This document shows, piece by piece, positions 1 to 12,682 of a stretch of DNA of 64,000 nt. Source of the stretch: Tetrastigma voinierianum (Eukaryota > Streptophyta > Magnoliopsida > Vitales > Vitaceae); assembly GCA_016808115.1 (NCBI GenBank), contig JAEQBH010000884.1:186001-250000 (forward strand), written 5' to 3'. The notes below the pieces were generated by a model. It was not told the DNA's origin and ran no database searches. It was given only the letters and a program-made list of their open reading frames with translations. How positions within the stretch are numbered: position 1 is the first letter of the stretch; each line of letters opens with the position of its first letter. A program made the position numbers and the translations under genes.

Positions 1-1984
1 GTAAATCCCTGTACCTCTCTCATGTTCCCTTCTTCAAAGTATGGAATTCAAAATTCTCTGGCCATTCCATTTCTTTTCACCAAATCCCTCCATTCTATAC
101 ACAGGTAGAAAACAGCCAATTGGGCCCTGGTGACAAGGCCATGGTTTTCTTATACCTGCAACCTGATAGACTAAGGGACTCTGACCCAGCTTCTAATAAG
201 CCTCAAAATATTTCAATGGAAACTTACAACCCACCTGATTATTTTCAGGTGTTCAACTGTGGACCAGGTTTAGCTCAATCAATGCTAAGGGTCGGCTGGG
301 GTTTATCTGGCCCGGATTAACTTGGAAGTGCGTAGGATTAGTGGAGGTGCGCGCAGTGAGCAGAAAGGTTTATTTGGAGTCAAATCTCAAGCCATCTAGC
401 TCATCATCATCTTTATCATTTGTCTGGAATATTATATCTAGTTGGGCTAGCAAGATGACAACCCAGTTATAGAACTTGCTTAGAAAAATATGAATGCTGA
501 TTGGGATACTGGTTTCTCTTGATTACAAACTACTCTCTCCATACATATGAATGCTATAGGTATCTTTCATTCTGTTGGCATTCATTATATTAGGTCTTGA
601 AGTAGTTTCTTTTGTGGACTGGGGTGGTGAATGGAAGTGGATTAAGCTAAAGGGCTCTGAAAAGTGCATCAAGAATCCAAAATAAAGCTACCCAAAAGGG
701 TACTTCCGAGGATTTGCAGTACAGAATGAGTTGTAGGTCTTTATTCAAATTTGAAAAGCAAGTGAAACAAAGCAAGAGAGCATGTTCTAAGGGATTACCA
801 AAGACACCCATTATATGACAAATACCCAACATTAGTTTTTAGTTTTATGAGCAGAGATAAGGGTGAGGGTGAAGTTAAAAGGCGATGTGGGAGGCTCTGT
901 TTGGATTTGCACTTTTGAGGTGTGAGTTTTGTTTGTTTGCTACTGGATACATGTCACCAGGGGCATTAATCGGGCTAAACAGCGAGTTTAATATTAAAAT
1001 AATTACAATTAACATAGCTTATCTCACCACATCACTTTGGAGTTTTCTTGGACAAATTGAGCTAATGCTCCACCTCAGATGATTACCTTAGCAGCTAGTC
1101 AAAGTACCAATACACCCCTGTTAATTGCTTAGTTTTGGACTTAAGCTACTGAATGTGAATTCCATGCTTGGACTTCTCTAAATAATGAAAGGGACAATAG
1201 GCATAGCTCACATCACCTCTTTGTTTTGGAGTTCTCTTCTACTCTATTGAGCTAACATTCCTGATATACCCTTGTTATCATGTTTTCAGATTCTTGATAT
1301 TGTATTTTTCATATTCAAAATTTGTAGTTCACTCTCATCCTCATGGTGCTTCTGAAACTTGTCTTGACAGTAGTTTATAGTGAATAACAATATATATGTT
1401 TGAGTTTTGGCATGATTTTATGATTCTATCAAATAAGCATGATATTGTGAATTTGCAGTTTTTTAATAAGCCATGAACTATTAGAGGGATGCTAGCAGAT
1501 GTAGTCTTTTTCCCTTTGTCAGGGTAGTTCTGTCAAAGTGCCGATCGATCTAGCATATTAATTTATTTATTTATTCTAATCTTAATTGTGTAGCATATTG
1601 TCAAACAGATGATTATGACAATATGCCCGTTGTCGTTGCCTTCCAGACTCAAGTTCTCAGATCAGTGTTAGCAAAGGAATGGTTTTTTTGAGAGTTCTTT
1701 GAGGGGCATATGGCAGGCAAGGCTATTTCAGTAAGTGGGCATTTTGGAAATCTTCCTCTTAATGACAATCTAGCATTCTTATTTCTTACTAGTGGAATTT
1801 TTCAGTTAAATATTGAGTTTATTACGAATAATAAACTCTAATCAGACAATCAACATGCTATTATCACTACCACCATGGTCGTCATCATCATCATCATCAT
1901 TCTATAATAATATCTATATGTTCCTTTCTTCCGTGGCTAACCCACCTTTCTCATACTTTCTCGGACAGCATTGAGAGCTTAAAC
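1..1984. other. Upstream intergenic DNA of the ERF gene
   Basis: I see no recognisable gene here. The stretch is AT-rich and holds short random open frames without homology. It contains one perfect inverted repeat (listed separately) and a short (ATC)n run at about 1878-1900, about 85 bases before the ERF start codon. It probably contains the promoter and 5' leader of the downstream transcription factor, but I could not place a TATA box or transcription start with confidence. Confidence 0.6.
1593..1626. repeat. Perfect 11-bp inverted repeat upstream of ERF gene
   Basis: The arms GCATATTGTCA (1593-1603) and TGACAATATGC (1616-1626) are exact reverse complements around a 12-base spacer. They lie about 360 bases before the ERF start codon. 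The symmetric arms could bind a dimeric regulator or form a small cruciform. No known element is assigned. Confidence 0.7.
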
Positions 1985-2674
1985 ATGCCATCTGATCAGT
2001 CTCAAAACCTATGTGAAAATCCTTTATCTGTTCTTACTGAAACAGAAGATTTTCATCAAGTTGGAGAGAAAAGAAGGATGAAGCTTCAGAAAGGAGCTAA
2101 TGATGTTCAAAGCAGGTTCCTTGGGGTAAGAAAAAGACCCTCGGGAAGATGGGTTGCAGAGATCAAGGATTCTTCACATAAGCTTAGGCTATGGTTAGGA
2201 ACTTTTGATACTGCAGAAGAGGCTGCCATTGCTTATGACAGCGCGGCTCGGATTCTGAGAGGAAGAAATGCAAAGACCAACTTCTCCTACCATGGGATCA
2301 TTAATACTCACCAAGAAAATTGCAGGTTGCTAGGAAAGAACCCCAAGCTCTATCATCTCCTTCGGCATGCCATCATGAAGAACCATGCAAGATCCTCATC
2401 TCTATACCCTGTGAATACTCCATGGAATGATCCAAATGGAGGAAATGAAACTCAGTCTCTGGATTCCAATACACTTGTTGAAGAAACCATAGTTTGTTCT
2501 TCGAGCTCAGAGGACGAGATGGGGTGTCATGGCTTTCAGAACAGAGATAACCTTTGCGAAATCTCCTTTGGTAGTTCTAAGGTTTATTCTTCTGTTATTG
2601 TAGCACCTTCCTTTAGCTCTTCTCTCTGCCATGGAGGAGAAGGAAACAGTTGTCAAGATGCAGAATCGCTTTGA
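1985..2674 (+). CDS. AP2/ERF transcription factor, RAP2.11/ERN-like
   Basis: The intronless frame encodes 229 residues. One AP2/ERF DNA-binding domain spans about residues 45-100: it opens with FLGVRKRPSGRWVAEIKD, carries WLGTF in the third strand, continues with the AEEAAIAYDSAA helix and ends at NAKTNF. Val in WVAEI and Asp in EIKD are the pattern of the RAP2.11/ERN type rather than classic DREB or GCC-box ERFs. In this group (known for the family) the domain binds short GC-containing promoter elements in the nucleus; members act in potassium-starvation or symbiosis responses. A basic stretch (KRRMKLQKG, about 29-37) just before the domain may serve as a nuclear signal. The tail is Ser-rich and acidic (SSSSEDE), which fits an activation region, but this is inferred. 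The start is the first ATG of the frame. Assignment to AP2/ERF is firm; the exact orthologue is not. Confidence 0.93.
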   Translation: MPSDQSQNLCENPLSVLTETEDFHQVGEKRRMKLQKGANDVQSRFLGVRKRPSGRWVAEIKDSSHKLRLWLGTFDTAEEAAIAYDSAARILRGRNAKTNFSYHGIINTHQENCRLLGKNPKLYHLLRHAIMKNHARSSSLYPVNTPWNDPNGGNETQSLDSNTLVEETIVCSSSSEDEMGCHGFQNRDNLCEISFGSSKVYSSVIVAPSFSSSLCHGGEGNSCQDAESL

Positions 2675-4785
2675 TTAATTTCTGTGTTCATGCAAGAGAA
2701 GAGGTAGCTAGTTTTTCTTGTAGAACTATGCTCCTCATTTCCTAGCTTGATTACTTGTAATTTTCTAGCTGTAAGTGATGTTCCTTTTTAACCATTGCTA
2801 ATCTAGTCTAAATCACAACTATTTTGGTGAAAAGTAGAAGCTAGATGTAAAGTTGGTTTAGCCATCAGTAATCAACCCTATTCCTTGCCATAGTTTGCTC
2901 TTATGTTCTCTTTTGGTGTTTTCTTATTTAAAAGTTGAAAAATGATGCAGTGGAAATGGAAAGGTAGGATCAGATTCAAGTTAGTCATGGTATGAGCATC
3001 AATGAAGGTGTCTCCATATCTGATGGCTTCATTGGCTTGAGATTAATAGTTTGTTCCACTGCCCATAACTTTAATTTTATCATGTTGAGTAGAGGGTAGA
3101 GGAACTCCAACATAGTGACCTTCTAGAAACAAAACCTGAAGAACATCCAAACTGATTGCAGCTGGTCTGGGAAGAAAGGAGAGAACCAAAGGAAAAAAAA
3201 AACTAAATAAATAAGTAAAATCGATGACGAATGTTCGAAACTTTGATCTCCATTGAAGACCTGGTAGGGGGCATATACAGATCACCCAAAACTAAATCAT
3301 GGGTCATATGGAAAGGCAGCAGAAAAATGTTTTTCCCAGATGGCTGGTTGGTTACCTTTGCTGTAGATAATCAAACTGCTGGTTTTAATTAGGACCATGA
3401 GAAGGCCTTTTAACTTTTGGACAGCCTCATTCTCTAAATTTTATAGTGAAATGAGGGTCTTTTTCTTATTCACCTACCTTTTGATGCTAGAAAGATGTCC
3501 TTAAAGAGGGAAGTTTAGGATCACATGGAATATAGTTAAATATTTCTTTAATAGTGCCTGGAAAGCAGCAAATTAATGGTTTGGGGTTTGTTTTGTAGTT
3601 CCATATCTTGGCCTGGAGCATTGTTGAATTTTTGGGTTTGGCCACATAAAGATCCACAAGTGTAAGGGAAAGGAGGGCATTTAGTGGTGGTCCTCCCTCC
3701 TTGGGAAGTTTGCTTTATCCCTTAAAGATTGGATGCCTCCCAATTTGACCTATTCAAAATTCCATCTTATGCATCTCTAAACCTTCTCTTTTCTCTCTAT
3801 CATTGACACATAGATAAGATGGTTAAGATCTCTCTAAATTAATCATTGATCTCGAGTTCAAGTTTTGAAAATACAATTATGTCATATAATAAAATTTTAC
3901 CACCCTTGTAATCTCTCCCGAATTAGTTTAAGTATTGTATGATTTAAAAACACCTTCCAGACCTGCTTCATGAACTTAAAAAAAAAAAAAAAAAACCCTT
4001 CTGTCTATGAAAAACAGCCTCAACCACCATCAACACCATTACTAAATAATTATGGTTATTTTAATGTTTGATTTGTCATGTTCCCATCACAATGTCCTTG
4101 TCATCAGTCATTTTCATTATCAACAACATTATTGTCCTCCAAAAGCTTACCATAAAGACAAGTTGAACACTGAAACATCATTACCTCATGTTTGAAAATG
4201 TCTAGATCTATTCATATTTTATGTGGTTCACTCCATTTTCAGGCCAAGGGACAGTTCAAATGCTTCCATCAGTTTTTTTTCTCCTAAATACATTGCATTT
4301 CATGTTACACAGTCCAAGATCAACCTAGCAAAGAGCCACTCTAGGAAACCTTTATAAGAATCACAGCAAAATAGTGAGGCATAAATTAAAGATGAGAATC
4401 TTTTATAAGAATTCAAACATACATTAAAATGTTATAAAGAGGGAAGTAGAAGAAAATGTGAAATCTTGAAACTGTCTGGGGTTACAGCTATGGGGTTACA
4501 GCTTTAGTTGACAGATACAAGCTTTCCTGAAGGAAGCGTAAAGCCGAACTATCCAAGATAAGTTTGAAGAGGAGGCAAATTTTCCACCATGAATCAGAAT
4601 AACAACCAAACAACAGAATATACTCAGCTTGGAAAAGTTTACCCAGGGTGTGGCAAAGCAATCTAAGGGCACAAAAAGCTTCCACACTAAGGTTGGTTCC
4701 CCCCACAAAACAAGATTTAAGAATCATTTCCTCTTCCATCCTAAATTTGCTAAAAGAATTTGATGCGAGATGCTCTCAGTTCACA
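2675..4785. other. Intergenic region 3' of the ERF gene
   Basis: The first few hundred bases are probably ERF 3' UTR. The rest is AT-rich and non-coding, with an 18-base A run at about 3978-3995. The last part (about 4440-4785) may be the 3' UTR of the minus-strand candidate gene that follows. No gene, RNA or transposon was recognised. Confidence 0.5.
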
Positions 4786-5964
4786 TCAAAAAGAGCAGAT
4801 TCTTGGCCGTATGGTACTCCCATCACTGCATTTTTCTCCAACTTTCATGTGGCAATGACGCAATGTGTTTGCCACTTCCATAGCTTCCTTTTGAAGTAGC
4901 TTTCCTCTCAGAAGCTGAAAGAAACAAGAAACAAGAAACAAGTTTCAGATTCCAGATACCTGCTCAGGAAAATGACACATGATTGTAAAAGAATTTAAGC
5001 CCCAAGATTTTCACCTTCAAGTCTAAAACCACAAATAATTATAACTATAATAAAAGACTAAAAGAATGCAACCTATGGAAGCACTAAATTTTGATCCCTT
5101 TGGCTAAATCTTTTTTAGTCAAAAGGTACCATGAGCTCATGTTGATATTTGATATTAAGAATCCCAATCTATCATGAGATTCTTGAGTTCTTCGCATAAC
5201 CAGCAGCCTTAACCCCCCACCCCACAAGAACCCGAATAACGAACAAAATCTAATCTATCTACTGGGTACTAAGAACAAACCACCGAGGGGCTTAATAGTT
5301 AGAGGAAGAATTTAGAGAGTAATCACAAAATGCATGAGAATAGAAGTTCACACAATTAAAAACCTTGTGGAGTTTAAAACATTAAAACAAATCAATGGCA
5401 TGTTTGTAATTAGAAATTTAGAATATCCATTTGTTTTCCATAGGAGGAGAATCCCTTCTTCCCTTACCCATTTTCCTCAATGCAGAATTAACCCAAAATA
5501 ACTATGCTCTTAAGAAGTTACAAAGCACATGGCACATGGCAGTTAAAATCTACACCAGCATGAATCTAAAGTTAGACGATTTTTCTCGAAACTTCATTAA
5601 TTTCATGAGACTACAATAAATATAATAACAAATACAATAATTATTATGCAATCAAGATAAAAAGAAAGTCTAAATGAAGGCTACAGGCACATAAATAAAT
5701 TCGAATCATAATACATCATTATGGAAAAGTACAAAATGATACACAAGTTAGAAATAATAATAATTTACTGGAAATTACTATATTGAGCTAGAATTGGGCT
5801 CTGTGATGCTACCAGAGCCTGTTCGAAACACAGATGAACTCTGGGTGGATACCCTTCCCTGCAATAAACTGCAATTTATTGAAATTTTTTAAAAATAATG
5901 AGATTCTATTTCAAAGAACAGCATTTCCAGGCAGTTACAGCCTTACAAGATCATTTGTGAACAT
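4786..5964 (-). CDS. Candidate small spliced gene, function unknown
   Basis: Three minus-strand pieces have good splice borders. ATG at 5964-5962 opens a 6-codon exon ending in a GTAAGG donor (exon 5964-5947). After a TTGCAG acceptor, exon 5858-5779 encodes a Ser/Thr-rich stretch (GRVSTQSSSVFRTGSGSI and onward) and ends before GTAATT. A last exon after a pyrimidine-rich TTTCAG starts at 4914; one frame runs to a TGA at 4788-4786 and gives LLRGKLLQKEAMEVANTLRH followed by a short basic tail. The 2-base phase left by the middle exon does not join the last exon in that frame, so at least one exon is missing or the last exon is read in another frame. I do not recognise the product. It could be a small protein, a non-coding transcript or chance. 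The 5' side has a CT-rich leader-like region at 6200-6600, which supports a transcribed unit. Confidence 0.3.
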
Positions 5965-6849
5965 GGTCTATTTGCTTGCCAATGAATCATAGGAAAAAGA
6001 AAAGGAAACCCGGAATCATGCAACAGTCCGTTCCGGCTCATGCTGTAATTAAGGAGGTTCCCGAGTTTCAACTGTTTTCCCACGTTTTCCCAGCAGCCAA
6101 ACGGGCGCATAATTATACAGATGACCCTAATCATTCAAAGAGAAAAAGAAAAAAGCAGAGCATAGAACAGACGTTAAATTCTGAAAGAGAGAATAAGAGA
6201 GAGGAGTGAACGCCGGATGCAGAGGTTTATCGACCGATTCCTGATCTGCTTTTTTCACAACAATTTCAGGAAGAGATCGATGAACCGCTGCATCCAGTGA
6301 CTTCAAATCAACCCCAACTCAAACCCACTCAATTTCGCAACACCAAAAGCGAAAAACAAAACCGTAAAACAAACCCATTCATTAAACGAAAATAAAACTA
6401 TGTTTTAAAACACAAAATCAAAACCACAGATCTGATCAAATGAACTTAGGAAAAAAAAATAAGAGCAAGACGAAGAGGAAACAGTTTTGAGAGAGAAAAG
6501 AGTAGAGAGAGAAACAGCGTGAACCAGGAATCCCAGGGTCACCATTGCCGTACGTTTCTCTCTCTCTCTCTCTACTTGGATTTTGGTGGGAGGCGATGAG
6601 TCGTTGGACACAGTGACCGCTATCTGGGCACATAATGATTCTGGTTTGGCTGGTGGTGGTAGACGATGGACCAACCAGAAAAAGACAGGTAGCTCCCATA
6701 AAGCGGAACAGGTTAACGTGTCGATCGATGATTGGTTGGGATGTGTAGTACACTTTCGTGGAAGTATTTTCAATTCTGCCATGGCGGTGGTCCCTACCCT
6801 ACACAAATGAGGTCTCTGCTCCACTCCCCCATAAAAATTTTAAAAATAA
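5965..6849 (-). promoter_or_regulatory. Putative 5' leader/promoter of the minus-strand candidate
   Basis: Read on the minus strand this stretch is pyrimidine-rich with alternating CT/GA runs (about 6480-6510 and a (CT)9 run at about 6556-6574), typical of plant 5' leaders and leader introns. It also contains a phrase resembling a leader intron (CGTTTGGCTGCTGGGAAAAC at about 6105-6086). There are no convincing coding exons: the open frames on both strands lack similarity and overlap low-complexity sequence. Confidence 0.3.
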
Positions 6850-7295
6850 AAAAACTAAGGGGATATTTGATTTCTCTTTTTTCTATTCCCAAAAACAAAA
6901 GGGAGGACACGTTTGTTCTCAATTGTTTTTGTTTTGAAAAAACACAAATAATAGGGAATATATTATTTGTTTTGGTTGTAAAATTTTTTGTTTTATCAAA
7001 AATTGAATAGTAGAATTTTCAGTACGATCAACTCATTAGTTTTCGTTTTTAGAAAATACGTTTCGTCTTGAGAATTTAGTTGAAAATGCGTTTTTCCATT
7101 TTCATTACAATTTGGTTGAATTTAGTTGAATTTGATCGAAAACAGAAACGATTTTCTTTGGATCATGTGCCGTGTTGAAAATAATGGTTCATTTTGCTGT
7201 TTTGAATTTTGTTTCGTTTTATTACGAGTAGCAGCGTTTCCTTCATTTTAAGCAGTTTGAATAGAAAAGCAGAAAATTTTCTACTCTTATGGTTG
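6850..7295 (+). repeat. Short dispersed element, copy 1 (MITE-like)
   Basis: Shares ordered blocks with copies at 12058 and 24529: an AAAATACGTTTCG block near its first half, a block with GTTGAAAATAAT then TTCATTT(T)GCTGTTTTGA, and an end block TTTGAATAGAAAAGCA(G/T)AAAATTTT. All three copies are in the same orientation. The ends are vague in this copy. The size, AT content and lack of an open frame fit a non-autonomous DNA transposon. Confidence 0.6.
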
Positions 7296-10018
7296 CTTAT
7301 GTTTACTTTGTTTTCCAAAATAAACTTGTTTTATGTTTGTTTTTTTTAACATATAAAATACAAACAAAAAAAAACACTAAATATAAAAAACAAATAAAAG
7401 TTTTCAAATAAAATTTTTTGGACCGTTATTTTGTTTTCAATAAGCTGTTAAGAGCAGTTTTAAAAAACTTATCATCCAGTCAAACTCACGGATTCAAATA
7501 ACGAGACGGTTTTCAAAAACCTGAGGAATTCGGTTTGGTTCCTATTTTAAAATTAAGTGGTTTTATTACAAAAACATCTTTTTTTTTGTGTTTTAAAAGC
7601 TTCTTTTGTTATTTGAATTTTATGTTTTTTAAAACAAATACGTATTCTAAGCCCAGGGTTTATTTAGTTCACATTTTTAAAATTATTATTGAGCAGGTTT
7701 AACCTTGTTATTTATCATTTAATTCTTTAAAAATTGTTCTTCTTTTCTTAATTTTGTGTTTTTAACAAGCAAAAAAAATCTGGGAACCATACTTGTTTTC
7801 CCTATTTTCCTTATTATCCTTATTTTTTAAAATATAAAATTGTTTTCAAAAGCAATAACCAAATATTGTTTTCAAATTGTTTTCAAAAATAGTAAACAAA
7901 TAGGCTCAAAACGGTGGTTTTTGTGATTTTAAAAACAGTTTTCAAAAATAGAAAACAAAAAACCCAAAAATTGCAAAATAAAATTAAAAAAGGGTGTTAT
8001 TGACTCCAAAAATATGTAGTCATAAACTCGAACATGCGAAACATTAGTTTTCGAAGTTTGATTTCATCATGTAAAATATAAAAATAAAAATTAAATATAA
8101 TCAAAATTCCAAGATGTTTAACTTTTTCATACTTCTTATTCAATAGAGAAACAAATAAAATAAGTTTAAATAAACATATAAAATTAATCCATTTAATTTA
8201 AACGTTTTTTGTTCAAAAAAATGTTTAGACTTTTTCTTTAATTTATTTATTCACATTACAATATTATAATATTTTCTATCTCATTCAACTCTCAATCATT
8301 GAGATAGACTACATCGATAATTAAAAGACTTTTTAAAAACCCAATTTTAAAATTCTGATCATTTTTTATTTTTTAGTCTGTTTTTGATAAAAAGATAATT
8401 TTTTTTTATAAAAATAATTATTAACCTAAATATATGAAATTAAGAAAAAAAATTTTATCTTAAAAATATGAAAAAAAAAAATTCACAATTTTAAGATTAT
8501 TTGATACATTCAAACCAAATATTTGTTTAGGGAATAGTAAAAATATTCTCTTTTTTAAATATAAATATTATCCTGTAAAAATAATAAATTTTTTTTTTTT
8601 TTAAATGATTACTGGGGAACAACCGAACAAGGGGGTACCCCCCAGTCTGAACTTCCCTTTTGCGGCCACGTGTGAAGTGCTCCGCTACTAACCTGTTTGG
8701 TTACGAATAAAGCGGAGTTAGTTTTACTTTTTTTTTTTTAATAAAGTTTTACTTTTAATATCAATAAATTACTGTTTTAGATGCTGTCCGAACTCTATAT
8801 CATATCTGGTGGGAAGTTTGGCTTCAATTTTTTTTTTACAATACTTTTCTGATTTTTTCTTTTAAAATATTTATTTAAGAAATCAAATAAAGGAAACAGA
8901 ATTTTCTTTAAAAAATAGTAAAATTAAAAGTTACTCTCTACCAATAAATATATATGTTTTTATATTTTGGTCAAATTATCTTTTGTGGGGTGGTAATTCG
9001 GTAATCGATGGGTCGTGTTAGGTGGCCGTGTCATATCGGTGTTAATCGGTGATAAATCGGCCTGGCGACGAATAATAAGCGATGTCGGCGATTCATTAGC
9101 TAATGTGAACTATTATTCGGTATTTAATTGGTCAATCTGAATATGTGCGTTAATTTGATTTTTAAATATCAAATTATAATTAATCATTCGTACATGATTA
9201 ACACAAATAACCTATTAAAATTTAACATGTTTATTAATTTTTTATTATTTAAATTAACCAAGATTATAATTAATAATATATTTAACGTAAATAACTTATT
9301 AAATAGGTTAATTAATTAATATAATAATTAAGCGAATTGATTCGGATCAATTAAATTGTTAGACATGCTTAACACGAATATGACCCATTTATTAAATGTC
9401 ATTAGGATCAATCTGAATATGGCCAGCAATTATGTCAGCCTGAGAAGCCGAAAACCGTGTTGGGTTCGTATTTGTGTTATGTATAGGTGTCGGAATTTTA
9501 TTACCAGATATCGCATATAAAAAAGTATAAGCTATTTAAAAAAGATGTTGAAATTTTTTTTGGTATTGTTGTTCTTAAAAATAATTAAAAAAGAAATTGA
9601 TTATTTTTTATTTAAGAAAAAAAATGATTCTTTAAAAATCAATATTTGATACTCTATAAAATAAAATATTATTTTGAGTTTAAAATAATATATATATATT
9701 GGAATCTATTTTAAATATATGTGAATTATTTTATTGATGAATTGACAATTAAAAACTTAAAAGGTATTGGTGCGTGCAATTCACGTGCTATTCCAATTAC
9801 GTAAATGGTTTTAATTTATTTTTTTTTTATAATTTGAAATCTAAAACTATTTTATATAATATTGACAATTCATTGGTATGAAAGTGTGCTATAAAAATTA
9901 TTTTTATTTAGTTTTTTCCTTAAAAAAAAAGTGTGAAGAAAGGGATGGGTGGGGGCAGCTTAAAAAAAGAAATCTGACCTTTAACGTTCGATTTTACAGG
10001 TGTGTAAAATTATAGCCG
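7296..10018. other. AT-rich intergenic region with TE debris
   Basis: Very AT-rich, no gene recognised. The part at 7840-7980 is a string of GTTTTCAAAA-type repeats resembling the ends of other small elements. A brief GC-richer island at about 8615-8720 contains a G-box-like CCACGTGT (about 8668). From about 8990 to 9480 there is a GGTCGTGTTAGG / AACACGAATATGACCC-like pattern known from degraded plant retroelement ends; this is a resemblance only. Confidence 0.45.
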
Positions 10019-10118
10019 TTATTAAGATAAAACTGTGGGCGGAATGGCGGCGGCTAAACCTCTAAATTTTCGTAAGTTCCGTCTCGTCTGACACTTCACT
10101 GTGCCATCCAACAATCAG
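10019..10118 (+). other. Probable 5' UTR exon of the membrane-protein gene
   Basis: A GC-richer patch ends in ATCAG followed by GTATTT, a usable donor at 10119. A matching acceptor TTGTGCAG lies at 12631-12638, just before the exon carrying the start codon at 12683. If so, the leader intron is 2.5 kb long and contains the copy-2 element. The patch has its own short upstream frame (ATG 10044 to TGA 10091, 15 codons, MAAAKPLNFRKFRLV). The link is inferred from splice signals only. Confidence 0.3.
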
Positions 10119-12057
10119 GTATTTTTCTCCTTTTTTTTTTTTTTCAAGAGTTATTTTATTTATCTCTTAAATATTTTTAAATTTTCAGTTTTGATTCATG
10201 AGTTTTTTTAGCTTTGATTTGTGAGGAGACATCGGGAGACATTTGTGCATTTTGAATTGGGAGTTTTTTTTTTTTTTTTAGTTCTATGCTTGTGAGTTGT
10301 AATTTATTGTTTGTGAATTTTTTATCTAATAATTTCCAATGGAAAGGAAAATATATGAAAATTGGATATATGTTTTTATTTTATTTTATTTCAACCTACC
10401 TTTCTCATCAAAATGTGTTTTTTACGAGAAAGAATTCCTTCTACAGGAATTCACATTTGGTTTACATTATTAAAAACTGTTATAGAAGATAGTTTTTCGA
10501 AATACAAAAAACACAAAAAAAAAATGTTATTTGAAAATAGGATTTTTAGAAATTTGGAGAATACAAAAAATGGGGATCTTTTTTTTACCAAACAAGTTTT
10601 TAGTATAAAAAAGTGTTCTTGAAAATAAGAACCAACAGACTTATAACTTAATTTATGTGCCTGATTTGGTCGAATTTAAGACCTTTTGCTACTTTCTTTG
10701 TTATGAGTAGATTTCCACAAGCACAAATTTTTATTTTTTTTATTTTTTTTATTTTTATGAAAGAGGTTGTTTTTTAATGATTGTTTCATTAGCAAATAGT
10801 AAAAGAGTCTTGAAACAAATGAATACTTAAAAGAAGATTTGGCAGAAGAGTCTTGATATATATGAATACTTATTAGAAAATTTAAATCCTCGTATTTCAA
10901 AATTAGATATAGAATGATTAGACTATGTTTGATTTTAAAAGGTACTTAATAAAAGAAACGAAATTTTTTTCACCATTTAAAAACTTTTTTATATTTATCT
11001 AATAAAAGGAAATAAGTAAAATGAGTTTTAGAAAAAATATCAAAGTAATTTATCCAAGTTTAATTTATTCTTTATTTTCTTTTTATTTTTTGCATATTTT
11101 CTCATAAATTTTTCAATAATCAAACATAACCTTAATTTTCGAAATCAAACAAAAAAAATTACTATTAAAGGTTTTAATATATGGTTTGAACTCCATTCTA
11201 AGTTGGAATTTATTTGTTTTTATAATTTTTGAAATCTCTCAATTCTAAACATTTTAACCATTTAATATAATATAATGAAAGTGGGTATATATTAAAATAA
11301 ATTGGATGAGATCTTTAGGGAGAGCAACCCTTTTTTTTAATTATTAGCTAGAAAAAAAGAGGAGTTAGCTAGGGGAATATATAGTTAAAGACATGAAAAT
11401 AAAAATCTCATTGAGTTATGATTTGATTTTGATTTATAAGTTTATTGTAATTTTAATATTTACTGAATTGATCATCAGTGTGTTGCATTTACTACTCTCT
11501 TGACTCTGATTTCATTATTTTTTTTAATAATTATTTTATAAATTTATTTATTTATTTTTGGTAGCACATATTATGAACATTTACTTTGTGTACAACTTCC
11601 GTGCAATTTATGTGTCAAATCATGGGATTTGAGTGAGAAAATGTTTCTATTGGATTAGATTAGACCCAAAAAACTATTAACTTAAAACATGTTATATTTA
11701 TTTATTTATTTATTAACAAACATGTTATATTTATTATTACTTATAAGTTTGTACAATATTTTTCATATGGTTAGACTAACAGTATTGATTTCGTGCATTT
11801 CAGTTATATTATTTCATATAAAGTTCAGTTTTATTGCTTTGTAACTTAGTCTCATTTTTCTTTTTTCTTTTTTCTGAAATAAGTCTCATTTTTCTTAATA
11901 CTTTAATTTCATTGTTTGTATCCAATAATGTGCTCTAGTTTTATTTTTTTGTACCATGTTTTTATAGTTTGTACCATTATTTGATGACATAAAATTTATC
12001 CCATGAGATTAAATCTCGAAAAGTTGAATAGGCAGGGAGTAGTCATTGGATACATTA

Positions 12058-12592
12058 GGTCCCGTTTAGTTCGAAAATTTTAACTATCCAAAAATTGAAA
12101 ATATGAAAATTTTCGATGTAAGTGTCTTTGGATTTTCATTTTTGAAGAAAATACGTTTCGTGCTTGAATTTAGTTGAAAATAAAGAATAAGAAAATCAGT
12201 TTTGTAAAGCGTTTTTCTTGAAAATGAAGTTAATGAAAACAATGAAAATGTATTTAAAATATGAGTTCTTATTAAGCGATCCGTGTTTTTCGTATTATTT
12301 GCAGTGAAAGAAAATCGAAGTGGAAGGCGAAGAGGAAGAAAAAGAAGAAAATAGCCACAATCCGTGTTTCGTTTTTATCCCAATCGACAAATCCTGTGTT
12401 TTTAAGTTGAATTCGAAAACGAGAAGGAAAAGCACGATGTCTGAAGCAGTTTTACGATTCGTATATAAAATGTTGAAAATAATTCATTTGCTGTTTTGAG
12501 AACTGTTTTGTCGTTCTGTCTTCAGCGTGTTTATTGTTTTAAAGTTTGAATAGAAAAGCATAAAATTTTATCTGCTCTTATGAGTATTAAGA
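12058..12592 (+). repeat. Short dispersed element, copy 2 (MITE-like), in leader intron
   Basis: Begins GGTCCCGTTTAGTTCGAAAA, matching the start of the copy at 24529 (GCGCCTGCTTAGCTTC) and the reverse complement of that copy's end (AGGCCCTGTTTAGT). Internal blocks follow in the same order as in the other two copies (TACGATTCGTATATAAAATG; AATTCATTTGCTGTTTTGA; TTTGAATAGAAAAGCA). Its 3' terminus is not clear. It lies within the proposed 10119-12638 intron. Confidence 0.6.
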
Positions 12593-12682
12593 TTTTCTAT
12601 TTTCTTATTTTATATATTCTCAACAACTTCTTGTGCAGATATCATATCTAGAGAAGCACTTCAACTGCATCAACCAATTCCA

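Noticed and set aside
120..320. Open frame of 66 codons near the left edge
   Set aside because: Starts at a non-ATG codon, composition is ordinary and I recognise no domain; no splice or leader signals support it.
6405..6824. Long minus-strand open frame (139 codons)
   Set aside because: Overlaps CT/GA repeats and T-rich sequence; encodes low-complexity Ser/Phe runs. Better explained as a leader region.
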